DNA from: Rothia mucilaginosa
Lineage (GTDB): Bacteria > Actinomycetota > Actinomycetes > Actinomycetales > Micrococcaceae
Direction of reading: 5' to 3'
Assembly: GCF_001061665.1 (NCBI RefSeq)
Contig: NZ_JVSP01000002.1
Coordinates: forward strand, 153,177 to 217,176
Length of the DNA: 64,000 nucleotides
The position numbers and the translations under genes were made by a program. This document shows, one piece after another, positions 25,720 through 33,982 of this stretch (position 1 is its first letter; every line of letters begins with the position of its first letter). A model generated the notes under the pieces. That model did no database searches and had not been told where the DNA came from. It worked only from the letters and a program-made list of their open reading frames with translations.

Positions 25720-27144
25720 ATGAGCTATCGATGGAACGCGCACGAAACCGTCGCGAGCGGCGCGGTGAGCGATTCTGAGGCAACCCGCCCGCTTCAGACC
25801 GGCGATAATGCCCCTACCCTGCCCTTCTCCGCCGAGGCCGTCGCGGACCGCGCGGCCGAGCTCTCCGATACCCAGCCTATCTCTGCGACCCAGCCGATTT
25901 CGGCTACCCGTTCCTCTTCCGCGCGCGCGTACGCGCACGATGCACAGGACCCCACCGAGGTGCTCCCCGCCCGAAGCCCCGACACCCGCTTGCTGTCGAA
26001 CACTGACGGCTCCACCCGCCTCATGCAGGCCACCCAGACGCTTGAGGAGCCGACCATTCAGGCTTCTCGCTCGCCCTATGCGGCCCCCAGGGTTGAGCCC
26101 GCGACTCCGGCTGCACCCGCCGCGCCGGTGCCGCCTCGCGCGGCGAACCCCAACGTTTCCTACGGGGGAGCCTCGTATTCCGGCGTTCCCTACCCCAACG
26201 AGGCCTTCCCTCCCGCTTCTCAAACGGGCAACGTCTATTCCCAGGTTGGAGTGACCTCGATGAGCCCCATGGGCAACCCAATCCGCCCGGGTGAGGGCGA
26301 CCCGAAGAGCTTCCCGAGTACCGGCCTTCTGATGCGGCATCTCTTTGCCCTGCTCTTCTTGGGGGCCTCGCTTTTCGGGGCCTTCCGTTTCTTCATCTAC
26401 ACGCACGTTGGCCAGCAGGTGGATGAGCAGGCCTACGCCGAGTACACGAACCAGTTCCTCAACTATCGCGGTCCGACCCTGACCGCGCTGGACTCGTTGC
26501 CGACGATTGTCGGTGTGGTGGCGGTGCTCGGCCTGATTGCGGTGCTGGTATGGAAGCACCGGTTCCTCCCGGCACTGGTGGGGGTGCTCTGCGGCGTGGG
26601 AGCCTGCGTCACGACCTACGCGCTGAAGAACTACATCATCGTGAAGCCCGACTGGGGTATTCAGGAGGCGGTGAGCAATTCGGCGCCCAGCGGCCACACG
26701 ACGTTCGCGGCGGCGGCCGGTGCAGCCCTCTTCCTGGCGGCTCCCCGGTTGATGCGTCCGACCGTGGCCCTGTTGGCGGCGGTCGCGACCTGCCTGACGG
26801 GTGCCTCCACGATTATTAACGGCTGGCACCGCCCGGTGGATGTTGTGACCGCGATTCTCGTGACCTCCATGTGGACGGTACTGGGCATGGCCCTGCTGCG
26901 CTACGTGCGTCGCGGTGACTTTACGATTGCCTCGCGCGGCGGCCTGGTGTTGGTGCCGTTGTTGACGATTGCGACGCTTTTCCTTTCCTTCTGTTCCGTG
27001 ATTCTGTACCTGATTGCGATTTTCTCGCCCATCCCGGGAGGCGCGTTTACCGCAGCGACCTGCATGATCGTGGCGGTGAGCTTCGGTACGACGGCGCTGA
27101 CGGTGAATCTGCTGCGCGCACGCAATAGCAAGCGTCAGGCGTAA
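25720..27144 (+). CDS. PAP2-superfamily membrane protein with long N-terminal region
   Basis: Residues 1-195 are low-complexity, rich in Ala, Pro, Ser and Thr, with the repeat TQPISATQPISATR. The following 280 residues have six hydrophobic helices with PAP2 signatures: PSGHTT near residue 325 is intact. The first motif (normally K-x6-RP) reads KNYIIVKP, and the third (SR-x5-H-x3-D) reads STIINGWHRPVD with Arg replaced by Thr while His and Asp remain. PAP2 enzymes remove phosphate from membrane lipids such as phosphatidate or undecaprenyl diphosphate; activity here is uncertain. GGAGGGG lies four bases before the ATG. Confidence 0.82.
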   Translation: MSYRWNAHETVASGAVSDSEATRPLQTGDNAPTLPFSAEAVADRAAELSDTQPISATQPISATRSSSARAYAHDAQDPTEVLPARSPDTRLLSNTDGSTRLMQATQTLEEPTIQASRSPYAAPRVEPATPAAPAAPVPPRAANPNVSYGGASYSGVPYPNEAFPPASQTGNVYSQVGVTSMSPMGNPIRPGEGDPKSFPSTGLLMRHLFALLFLGASLFGAFRFFIYTHVGQQVDEQAYAEYTNQFLNYRGPTLTALDSLPTIVGVVAVLGLIAVLVWKHRFLPALVGVLCGVGACVTTYALKNYIIVKPDWGIQEAVSNSAPSGHTTFAAAAGAALFLAAPRLMRPTVALLAAVATCLTGASTIINGWHRPVDVVTAILVTSMWTVLGMALLRYVRRGDFTIASRGGLVLVPLLTIATLFLSFCSVILYLIAIFSPIPGGAFTAATCMIVAVSFGTTALTVNLLRARNSKRQA

Positions 27145-27151
27145 CCCAAAT

Positions 27152-27188
27152 GCGTGCCTCGCCCTCATACGGCGGGGCACGCGTTTTT
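27152..27188 (+). terminator. Terminator of PAP2 gene
   Basis: GCGTGCCTCGCC pairs with GGCGGGGCACGC with one wobble, followed by TTTTTAT. It lies eight bases after the stop codon. Confidence 0.9.
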
Positions 27189-27245
27189 ATTGGCTTTGTG
27201 TGTGGGCGTTGCCTCGCGGGGGAGCGCAGAATACAATGGAGATAA

Positions 27246-27264
27246 TTGGTATTTTTGATACCAA
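27246..27264. promoter_or_regulatory. Candidate operator upstream of cupin gene
   Basis: TTGGTAT, five bases, then ATACCAA form perfect 7-bp arms about 70 bases before the cupin gene start. The size and symmetry suit a dimeric repressor site. Confidence 0.5.
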
Positions 27265-27331
27265 ATAACAGTATTGGCGACTAGCTGCCGGGCCGCATAC
27301 TCCGCCCGGCTCGAGTAGAAAGGTGCGTACC

Positions 27332-27709
27332 ATGGCAGGTACCCATGAAGGCCGCGTCATCATTTTCCCCCAGCTCACCGAGGAGCTAAAGCCCTTCGAA
27401 GACAAGCCCCAGGCCCGCAAGATTGTGGACGCCGACGGCGGCAACCTGACCCTCATGGAGCTGGCGGCCGGCCAGTCCTGGCACGAGCACCACAGCGTGC
27501 ACCCCATCTTCGTGCAGGTTCTCAAGGGCGAGGTGATCTTTCACGTGAAGGATCGCGATATTACCCTGGTCCCGGGCAAGCCGATTCACGTGACCGCCAA
27601 ACTTCTGCACTCCCTGCGCGCCGTGAAGGACTCCACCCTGCTGGTGACCATGCTGACCGGTGAATCGCACCCCGAGCCCAAGCTCACCGTTGAGGTGGAA
27701 GAGGTTTAA
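27332..27709 (+). CDS. Cupin-domain protein
   Basis: The 125-residue protein is a single small beta barrel. Cupin motif 1 appears as WHEHHSVHPIFVQVLKGEV near residue 50, with the His-x-His pair and a later Glu, and motif 2 as PGKPIHVTAKLLHSLRA near 90, with a His ligand. Such proteins bind one metal and may be oxygenases, isomerases or sensors; the substrate is not evident. The ATG at 27332 is preceded by AAAGG. The gene is alone between two terminators with its own operator-like palindrome. Confidence 0.85.
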   Translation: MAGTHEGRVIIFPQLTEELKPFEDKPQARKIVDADGGNLTLMELAAGQSWHEHHSVHPIFVQVLKGEVIFHVKDRDITLVPGKPIHVTAKLLHSLRAVKDSTLLVTMLTGESHPEPKLTVEVEEV

Positions 27710-27743
27710 ACCCCGGCCTCTAAACCCCTGACCCCAAAACCTT

Positions 27744-27787
27744 AGCTCGCCGCCGCATCTGCACAGGATGCCGCGGCGAGCTTTTTC
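27744..27787 (+). terminator. Terminator of cupin gene
   Basis: AGCTCGCCGCCGCATC pairs with GATGCCGCGGCGAGCT and is followed by TTTTT. Confidence 0.92.
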
Positions 27788-27933
27788 TCTGTCCTCCTGC
27801 CCTCACATATGTCGGCGAGAATACCCTCACGCTACGCCCTGAGCTTTCTGCATGCTCATACGCCCCCGCGCGGGCGTACCCTGAGAAGTACACTCCCGCT
27901 AACCTCACAGGGAGCAACCCGAAAGGATACGCA

Positions 27934-28767
27934 ATGCCCAAGTCACTGCAACGCCCCGTCGTTCTTCTCACCGGCGCCAGCTCCGGTATCGGCTACGACG
28001 TAGCGCCGCTGCTGGTGCGCTACGGCTACACCGTCTACGGTGCCGCCCGCCGCGTTGAGAAGATTGAAGAGCTCGCCTCCGAAGGCGTGAAGGCGCTCAG
28101 CCTGGACGTTACCGATGAAGCATCCATGGAAGCCGCCGTACAGCAGATTATTGAGGCAGAAGGTCGCATTGACGTGCTCATTAACAATGCAGGCTACGGA
28201 TCCTACGGCGCCATTGAAGACGTCCCCATCGACGAGGCACGCCGCCAGTTCGAGGTGAACCTCTTCGGCCTGGCGCGCCTCACCCAGCTGGTGCTGCCGC
28301 ATATGCGCGCACGGGGCAGCGGGCGCATCCTGAACATCTCCTCAATGGCGGGGCGTATTACCTCGCCCCTGGGCGCCTGGTATCACGCCACCAAGTACGC
28401 TCTCGAGGCGTTCAGCGCTGCGCTGCGCATGGAGGTTGAAGAGTTCGGTATTGACGTGGTCATTATCGAGCCCGGCGGCATCAAGACCCCCTGGGGGCTC
28501 ATCGCGGCAGACCACCTCGAGGAATCCTCCCGAAACGGTGTCTACGCGGCTCAGGCACAGCGCGTTGCGGCAAATATGCGTAAGCTCTACTCGCCGTCCT
28601 CCAACCTTTCAGAGCCCAAGGTTATCTCTAACGCTATTCTGCGAGCCCTGGAAGCGCGCCGCCCCAAGACCCGCTACCTGGTAGGTTTCGGTGCTAAGCC
28701 CTCCGTGTTCCTGCATACCGTGCTACCGGACCGTCTCTTTGACAAGGTGGCGCGCCGTATCTTCTAG
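27934..28767 (+). CDS. Short-chain dehydrogenase/reductase
   Basis: The 277-residue protein is a classical SDR oxidoreductase. The cofactor motif TGASSGIG is near residue 13, NNAG near 87, the catalytic Ser in LNISSMAGR near 136, and YxxxK as YHATK near 150. An Arg after the glycine loop (AARRVEK) favours NADP. The C-terminal PGGIKTPWG and FGAKPSVFLHTVLPDRLFDKV resemble uncharacterised SDRs often called oxidoreductases of the 17-beta-HSD type. Substrate unknown. GAAAGG precedes the ATG. Confidence 0.88.
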   Translation: MPKSLQRPVVLLTGASSGIGYDVAPLLVRYGYTVYGAARRVEKIEELASEGVKALSLDVTDEASMEAAVQQIIEAEGRIDVLINNAGYGSYGAIEDVPIDEARRQFEVNLFGLARLTQLVLPHMRARGSGRILNISSMAGRITSPLGAWYHATKYALEAFSAALRMEVEEFGIDVVIIEPGGIKTPWGLIAADHLEESSRNGVYAAQAQRVAANMRKLYSPSSNLSEPKVISNAILRALEARRPKTRYLVGFGAKPSVFLHTVLPDRLFDKVARRIF

Positions 28768-28799
28768 AACCGAAATAGCGGCGAACTAGAGCATTAAAA

Positions 28800-28848
28800 A
28801 GCGGGCGGTGCTGCGCGAAACAGAATGTTTCGTACAGCACCGCCCGCT
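28800..28848. terminator. Bidirectional hairpin between SDR gene and ABC operon
   Basis: AGCGGGCGGTGCTG (28800-28813) pairs perfectly with CAGCACCGCCCGCT (28835-28848). An inner CGAAAC/GTTTCG stem extends it. Confidence 0.92.
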
Positions 28849-28867
28849 ATATTTTCAAGAGCTACTA

Positions 28868-29647
28868 CTAGTTTACAACCGCGTGGGTCGGATCGAGCAC
28901 TCGAGCCAAGAAAGCCCGGGTGCGTTCGTGCTTGGGGGCGCCAATCACCTGGTCGGCAGGGCCTTCCTCCACGACCACGCCGTCGGCCATGAAGACGACT
29001 TTGTCGGCCACCTCGCGGGCGAACGCCATCTCGTGGGTCACCACAATCATGGTCATGCCCTCGTCGGCCAGGTTACGCATAATGCTCAGAACCTCGCCGA
29101 CCATCTCCGGGTCCAGCGCACTGGTGGGCTCGTCAAAAAGCATCAGGTCGGGGTGCATGGAGAGCGCACGGGCGATGGCCACACGCTGCTGCTGGCCGCC
29201 GGAAAGCTGAGCGGGAAAACGGTCTTCCTTGCCGGCCAGGCCCACCTTAGCGAGCTGCTCGAGGGCCACAGCCTCCGCCTCCTCCTTGGAGCGGCCCAGC
29301 ACCTTAATCTGGGCAATCGTGCAGTTATCCAGGATGTTCAGGTGACCGAAGAGGTTGAACTGCTGGAACACCATGCCCATGTGGGTGCGCACGCGGTTAA
29401 TGTCCACGTCCGGGTCGGTGACCTCGGTATCGCCCACCATGATGGTGCCGTCGTTCGGCTCCTCCAGTAGGTTCACGCAGCGCAGCAGGGTGGACTTGCC
29501 CGAACCGGAGGGGCCGATGAGGCACACGACCTCGCCGGGGGCGACCTCCATATCGATACCCTTGAGCACCTGGACCTTGCCGTAGGACTTGTGCAGGTTA
29601 GAAATGCGCACCGAGGAGGCGGCCATGGATGAAATTGAAGCGGTCAT
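28868..29647 (-). CDS. Polar amino-acid ABC transporter ATPase
   Basis: This 259-residue ATPase powers the importer whose permease and binding protein are encoded upstream. Walker A is GPSGSGKST near residue 43, the Q-loop [10 protein letters not shown] near 92, the ABC signature [15 protein letters not shown] near 148, Walker [15 protein letters not shown] near 168 and the switch His in VVTHEMAFA near 200. The sequence is closest in style to GlnQ/HisP. Exact amino acid unknown. It is the last gene of the three-gene operon and ends at a strong hairpin. Confidence 0.93.
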   Translation of the reverse strand: MTASISSMAASSVRISNLHKSYGKVQVLKGIDMEVAPGEVVCLIGPSGSGKSTLLRCVNLLEEPNDGTIMVGDTEVTDPDVDINRVRTHMGMVFQQFNLFGHLNILDNCTIAQIKVLGRSKEEAEAVALEQLAKVGLAGKEDRFPAQLSGGQQQRVAIARALSMHPDLMLFDEPTSALDPEMVGEVLSIMRNLADEGMTMIVVTHEMAFAREVADKVVFMADGVVVEEGPADQVIGAPKHERTRAFLARVLDPTHAVVN

Positions 29648-29681
29648 AGTATCCGTAATCCGTTCTGTCTCGTCGTTGCGC

Positions 29682-30485
29682 TTACTTGCGGCCGGTCAGC
29701 TGGGTGCGGCGCTCAAAGTATGCGGAGAGCTGGCCCAGCGGGACGGTGATGATGAGGTAGCACAGGCCGGCGACCACCAGGGGAGTCAGGCCCGCATTGG
29801 CGGCGGTCAGGCCCTCACGGCCGAACTTTGCCAGCTCGTACTGCGATACGGTCACGCCCAGCAAGTAGACGAGGGAGGAGTCCTTGGTCAGCAGGATAAC
29901 CTCGTTGGTCAGCGGGGGAAGCACCACGCGGAAGGCCTGCGGGATGATGATCGAGATCATCGCGCGGGTGTGGGACATACCCAGGGAGCGTGCCGCCTCC
30001 ATCTGGCCCTTCGGAATGGCCTGCAGGCCCGCGCGCAGCACCTCGCTGATGTAGGCAGCCGAAACCATACCCAGAGACAGGGTCACCGGAATTAGGTTAT
30101 CCACGAAGCGAATCTTGAAGGCCAGCGGAATACCGTAACCGAAGGCGAAGAAGACCAGCAGTGCCGGGATACCGCGGAAGAGCTCAACGTACAGGGTGGC
30201 AATCCAACGGTACGGGGCAATGGAGGAAATACGCATGAGCGCCAACAGTAGACCGCCGGAGAGGCCCACAACAAAGCCCAGCGCGGTGTAGAGCAGGGTG
30301 TTCTTCAGCGCCACGGTGATGACGTCGGGGAACTGCTTAGCTGCCACATCGAGGTTGAAGACCTGCTGGCTGAGGGTCTTCCAGTCAGCCAGCAGAATGG
30401 CAGCCAGGGCAATAACGGCCAGGATGGCGTACTGTGCGTAGCGGAAGAGCTTCTGCTTCTGGCGGGGTGAAAGTTTAGAGGACAT
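29682..30485 (-). CDS. Polar amino-acid ABC transporter permease
   Basis: The 267-residue permease has five or six membrane helices and the EAA loop [24 protein letters not shown] across residues 165-188, which contacts the ATPase. The start at 30485 gives [14 protein letters not shown]; longer in-frame starts exist upstream but lie in the intergenic hairpin. It follows the binding-protein gene after a 127-base gap and precedes the ATPase gene by 34 bases. Confidence 0.9.
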   Translation of the reverse strand: MSSKLSPRQKQKLFRYAQYAILAVIALAAILLADWKTLSQQVFNLDVAAKQFPDVITVALKNTLLYTALGFVVGLSGGLLLALMRISSIAPYRWIATLYVELFRGIPALLVFFAFGYGIPLAFKIRFVDNLIPVTLSLGMVSAAYISEVLRAGLQAIPKGQMEAARSLGMSHTRAMISIIIPQAFRVVLPPLTNEVILLTKDSSLVYLLGVTVSQYELAKFGREGLTAANAGLTPLVVAGLCYLIITVPLGQLSAYFERRTQLTGRK

Positions 30486-30548
30486 GCGCTTTCTTATCGA
30501 GTGCTGTTCGGTCAAGAGCGTACTAAACGCTCGCGGAAAAAGGCTGGG

Positions 30549-30594
30549 ACCTCCCCAACCCAAAAGTATTAGGGTACTCCTGAATTGGGGGAGG
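30549..30594 (-). promoter_or_regulatory. Intercistronic hairpin after the binding-protein gene
   Basis: CCTCCCCAA pairs with TTGGGGGAGG with a one-base bulge. It sits between the binding-protein and permease genes. Such hairpins commonly protect the upstream message or cut downstream expression, giving more binding protein than permease. Confidence 0.5.
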
Positions 30595-30612
30595 AACTAA
30601 CCGATGAGGGAG

Positions 30613-31452
30613 TTAGGACGCGGAGGAGGAGGCGCTCGCGGAGGCCGAGGAGGTGGTGCCCACCCACTTGGCCTTCATCTTGTCGAGCTCGCCGTTCTTC
30701 TTGAGCTTGTCAATGGTGGCGTTGGCCTTGGCCAGCAGTGCCTTGTTGTTGGAGGAGACGGCTGCCGCGATTTCCTCGGTGTTCTCGGAATCCTGGTAGG
30801 CAATCTTGAAGGAGTCCGGGTCGTTGGTCAGCGCCTCGGAAATCACGGAGAGGTTGGCTGCGACGGCCTTGACCTGACCGGTCTTCAGAGCGGAGAACAT
30901 GAGGGAGGTGTCTTCGTACTGGATGACCTCTGCGCCGTTAGCCTTGGCGTAGGTCTCACCGCTGGTAGCCTGCTGGGCACCGACGGCCACGCCCTTCAGG
31001 TCGGCTGCGGAGGTGATGGAGGAGCCCTTGGGAACCAGGATGGCCAGGTTGTCGTCGAAGTAGACAGTGGTGAACCCCATCTTGCTCTTACGTTCATCGG
31101 TCACGCCGATACCCGCCAGCGCGATGTCGCACTGGCCGGTGGACAGACCGGTGCCGGAGTCTAGGCCCTCGAAGCTGATGGAGGTCAGCTGTGCCTTCAC
31201 GCCCAGGTCGGAGGCGATGGCGTTGGCGATGTCTGCGTCCAGGCCCACGATGGTGCCGTTCTCTTCGTATTCGAAGGGTTTGTAGGGGGTGTTGGTGCAG
31301 ACGCTGAGCACGCCGGACTTGACGAGGCTGACCTCGCCGTTGGCGTCAGAGTTTTCGTTGGCGGTGGAGACGCAGCCGGTCAGTGCTAGGGGCAGTACTG
31401 CCAGCAGGGCCAGCGGCTTGAGGGATGCCTTTTTGAGGATTGCGGTGTTCAT
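30613..31452 (-). CDS. Amino-acid ABC transporter substrate-binding lipoprotein
   Basis: The 279-residue protein has a lipoprotein signal peptide: positively charged start, hydrophobic core and lipobox LALTGC with the Cys at about residue 27. The mature part is a family 3 solute-binding protein: GVLSVCTNTPYKPFEY, GLDADIANAIA, LSTGQCDIALAGIGVTDER and the final helix MKAKWVG. The C-terminus is a Ser/Ala run. AGGAG precedes the ATG. First gene of the operon with the permease and ATPase; the substrate is probably a polar amino acid. Confidence 0.93.
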   Translation of the reverse strand: MNTAILKKASLKPLALLAVLPLALTGCVSTANENSDANGEVSLVKSGVLSVCTNTPYKPFEYEENGTIVGLDADIANAIASDLGVKAQLTSISFEGLDSGTGLSTGQCDIALAGIGVTDERKSKMGFTTVYFDDNLAILVPKGSSITSAADLKGVAVGAQQATSGETYAKANGAEVIQYEDTSLMFSALKTGQVKAVAANLSVISEALTNDPDSFKIAYQDSENTEEIAAAVSSNNKALLAKANATIDKLKKNGELDKMKAKWVGTTSSASASASSSAS

Positions 31453-31728
31453 CGGGGTGCTCCTATGTGCGGTGTGCGTTCACTCGTTGAGCGGCGCGTT
31501 CTATGAAATCTAGAGTCTATTGTGCGCCTGCATGTTAAAAAATGCAAGCATATACATAAATATTCATAATATTTTGCTGAATATACATAAATTTACCCTC
31601 GAAGGATGAATAAAACCCCGCCTATGCGGCCCAAAAATCATCCGAGCGAGCCAGCGAACCCCTCACATGACGTAACTACGGTTCACCCAACTATCGAATC
31701 CCCCAACCTCCATGCCACAATTGAGAGC

Positions 31729-32460
31729 GTGAACGCAGAGAAGAATACCCGCGCCACCCGCGCCACCCTGGATAAGAAGACCAGCGACATCGCCGCAATG
31801 TTCGATACCGTCGCCGAACGATACAACCTGATGAACGGCATCCTTTCCCTCGGCCAGCACATCTACTGGCGCAAGCAGGCCGTCGCCGCCGTCGACGCGC
31901 ACCCCGGCCAGAAGGTCCTGGACGTAGCCGCAGGAACCGGCGTCTCATCCGAACCCTTCGTCGACGCAGGTGTAGACGTCATTGCCGCCGACCTCTCCGA
32001 GGGCATGCTGGACGTTGGTCGTCGTCGCCGTCCCGACATGACCTTCGTGCAGGCCGACGTCACCGCCCTGCCCTTTGAAGACGGCACCTTCGACGCGGTC
32101 ACCATGTCCTACGGCCTGCGCAACGTCGCAGACTACCCCAAGGCGCTGAGCGAAATCTACCGCGTTCTCAAGCCCGGCGGCCGCATCGTGATTCTCGAGT
32201 TCTCGACCCCGACCTTCGCCCCCTTCGGCGCGGTGTATAAGAACTACATCATGAAGGCGATTCCGCCGATTGCGCGCGCAATTTCCTCCAACCCCGAGTC
32301 CTACGAGTACCTCGCCGAGTCCATCATCGCCTGGCCCAACCAGCAGGCACTGGCCGAAAAGTTCAAGGAGGCGGGATTCACCTCGGTGCAGTACCGCAAC
32401 CTGACCGGCGGTATCGTTGCCATTCACCGCGGCTTCAAGCCTGCGGAATCCAACGCATAA
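31729..32460 (+). CDS. menG: Demethylmenaquinone methyltransferase
   Basis: MenG (UbiE family) methylates demethylmenaquinone with S-adenosylmethionine, the final step. The SAM motif VLDVAAGTGVSSEP is near residue 62, VIAADLSEGMLDVG near 83, and the family signatures YGLRNVADYPKALSEIYRVLKPGGR near 125-148 and YEYLAESIIAWPNQ near 193-206 are present. I use the GTG at 31729 (243 residues), which gives the normal family N-terminus NAEKNTRATLDKK-like. The frame is open back to an ATG at 31606, but that stretch has only about half G/C third positions against nearly 90% in the gene. The polyprenyl synthase follows. Confidence 0.92.
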   Translation: MNAEKNTRATRATLDKKTSDIAAMFDTVAERYNLMNGILSLGQHIYWRKQAVAAVDAHPGQKVLDVAAGTGVSSEPFVDAGVDVIAADLSEGMLDVGRRRRPDMTFVQADVTALPFEDGTFDAVTMSYGLRNVADYPKALSEIYRVLKPGGRIVILEFSTPTFAPFGAVYKNYIMKAIPPIARAISSNPESYEYLAESIIAWPNQQALAEKFKEAGFTSVQYRNLTGGIVAIHRGFKPAESNA

Positions 32461-32564
32461 CGTTCACACCACCCCGACATACCCACCGCACCGTTTTCAC
32501 GCCGCCCCGATAGGACATTCCGAGGGACGGACCACTAGAAAACACCAAGAAGATAGAAGACACC

Positions 32565-33626
32565 GTGACCAACGCAGAGCAGCCCATCGCCGCCACCGAC
32601 CTGCTGGGAGACCTCGATCTGAAGCTTCCCGCGGGATTCGAACTGATCGCCGCAGACCCCAAGCTGGGTCCGCAGATTCTCTCGTCCCTCGCCCGTATTG
32701 AGGAGCGCCTGGGCGAGGCCATCGCGCAGACCGACCACCTGGCAGACGTCGCCTCCCGCCACCTGCTTCTGGCCGGAGGCAAGCGCGTGCGCCCGCTGCT
32801 GGCCCTGCTCTCGGCAGCCGTGGACGGCGAAATCAACGACGAGGTTATCGAAGCCGCCGTGGTCGTTGAGCTGACCCACCTGGCAACCCTCTACCACGAC
32901 GACGTCATGGACGACGCCCCCAAGCGCCGCGGCGTGGACAGCGCCCAGATGATTTGGGGTAACTCCGTCGCAATTCTGACCGGCGACCTGATCTTCTCCC
33001 GCGCCTCCCTGCTGGTCTCTGAGCTGGGTACCCGCCCCATGAAGATCCAGTCCCAGACCTTCGAGCGCCTGGTGCTCGGCCAGCTCTTCGAGACCACCGG
33101 CCCGCGCGAGGGCCAGGACCTACTTGACCACTACATCGCCGTCATCGAGGGCAAGACCGGCTCCCTGATTGCCGCGGCCGGCGAGTACGGCTCCCTGCTT
33201 TCGGGTGCCTCCGAGGAAGTCATCTCGATGGTCAAGACCTACGGCGAGCTGGTGGGTGTGGCCTTCCAGCTGGCGGACGACGTGATTGACATTGTTAGCG
33301 ACGGCAAGACCAGCGGTAAGACCCGCGGCACCGACCTGCGCGAGGGCGTTCCGACCCTGCCGACCATCCTGCTGGACCGCGCTGTGGCGGCCGGCGACGA
33401 GTCTGCCCGCGAGGTACGCGCCCTGCTGGACGCCGACCTCAGCTCCGACGAGGCCCTGGAGACGGCCGTTGAGGCCCTCTCGGCCCACCCGGTCACCCAG
33501 GAAGCCTGGCAGATTGCCTACGACTGGGCCGATCGCGCGATTGAGGCGATCGCTCCGCTGCCCGATTCCACCGCGAAGGCTGCGCTGGAGTCCTTCGCCC
33601 ACGCCGTAGTTCACCGCGAGGGCTAG
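32565..33626 (+). CDS. Polyprenyl diphosphate synthase
   Basis: This 353-residue trans-prenyltransferase makes the long isoprenoid diphosphate that MenA joins to the quinone ring. The first Asp-rich motif is LYHDDVMDDAPKRRG near residue 107 and the second QLADDVIDIVSD near 234. GGKRVRP near 70 binds the diphosphate. Chain length cannot be read securely. The start is a GTG at 32565 without a strong ribosome binding site; it follows menG by 104 bases on the same strand, a common actinobacterial arrangement. Confidence 0.92.
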   Translation: MTNAEQPIAATDLLGDLDLKLPAGFELIAADPKLGPQILSSLARIEERLGEAIAQTDHLADVASRHLLLAGGKRVRPLLALLSAAVDGEINDEVIEAAVVVELTHLATLYHDDVMDDAPKRRGVDSAQMIWGNSVAILTGDLIFSRASLLVSELGTRPMKIQSQTFERLVLGQLFETTGPREGQDLLDHYIAVIEGKTGSLIAAAGEYGSLLSGASEEVISMVKTYGELVGVAFQLADDVIDIVSDGKTSGKTRGTDLREGVPTLPTILLDRAVAAGDESAREVRALLDADLSSDEALETAVEALSAHPVTQEAWQIAYDWADRAIEAIAPLPDSTAKAALESFAHAVVHREG

Positions 33627-33982
33627 TCTCAGCTAAAGGGTTGCCTTCTGATTCTTGACCGTGAGGCCCCGCCCGTCCACCAGGACGAGCGGGGCCTCAC
33701 GGCGTATCTGCGGGCAGAATTTTGTGTCGTGTCTCGTTTGAACGGGGCTCCGATATTTCGCATGGTGGGGTTGTGCGGGAATTTCTTGACCGGTTCTCGC
33801 TCTTTAAGGTAAACCTGAGAGTCATGTCTAAAACGTGCCACCACGTTCTGGACCCCCGACGGCTCCCTCGCCCACCCCGCGTTGGACGGGCCGTCGCTTC
33901 TCTTGGACGCGAGCAAGTCCCGCCAACCCGCGGTTCCCCTCGCACCAACCATCCGCGTCCCCACATCTAGAGGTTTACAACA
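33627..33982. other. Intergenic region before metP
   Basis: The 356 bases hold a terminator at 33659-33702 and the metP promoter region. A TTGACC at about 33788-33793 might be a -35 but its -10 is unclear. No riboswitch fold was recognised. Confidence 0.45.
33659..33702 (+). terminator. Terminator of polyprenyl synthase gene
   Basis: CCGTGAGGCCCCGC and CGTCC pair with GGACG and GCGGGGCCTCACGG. No T run follows. Confidence 0.85.

Noticed and set aside
25567-27180. A 537-codon open frame antisense to the PAP2 gene
   Set aside because: Arg/His/Gln-rich shadow of a gene with clear membrane helices and PSGH motif.
31606-31728. N-terminal extension of menG from an ATG
   Set aside because: Third-position G+C falls to about half, the ribosome binding site touches the ATG, and the family starts near the GTG at 31729. 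Kept as an alternative.
33703-33982. Methionine or SAM riboswitch before metP
   Set aside because: I looked for conserved stems of S-box type and found none.
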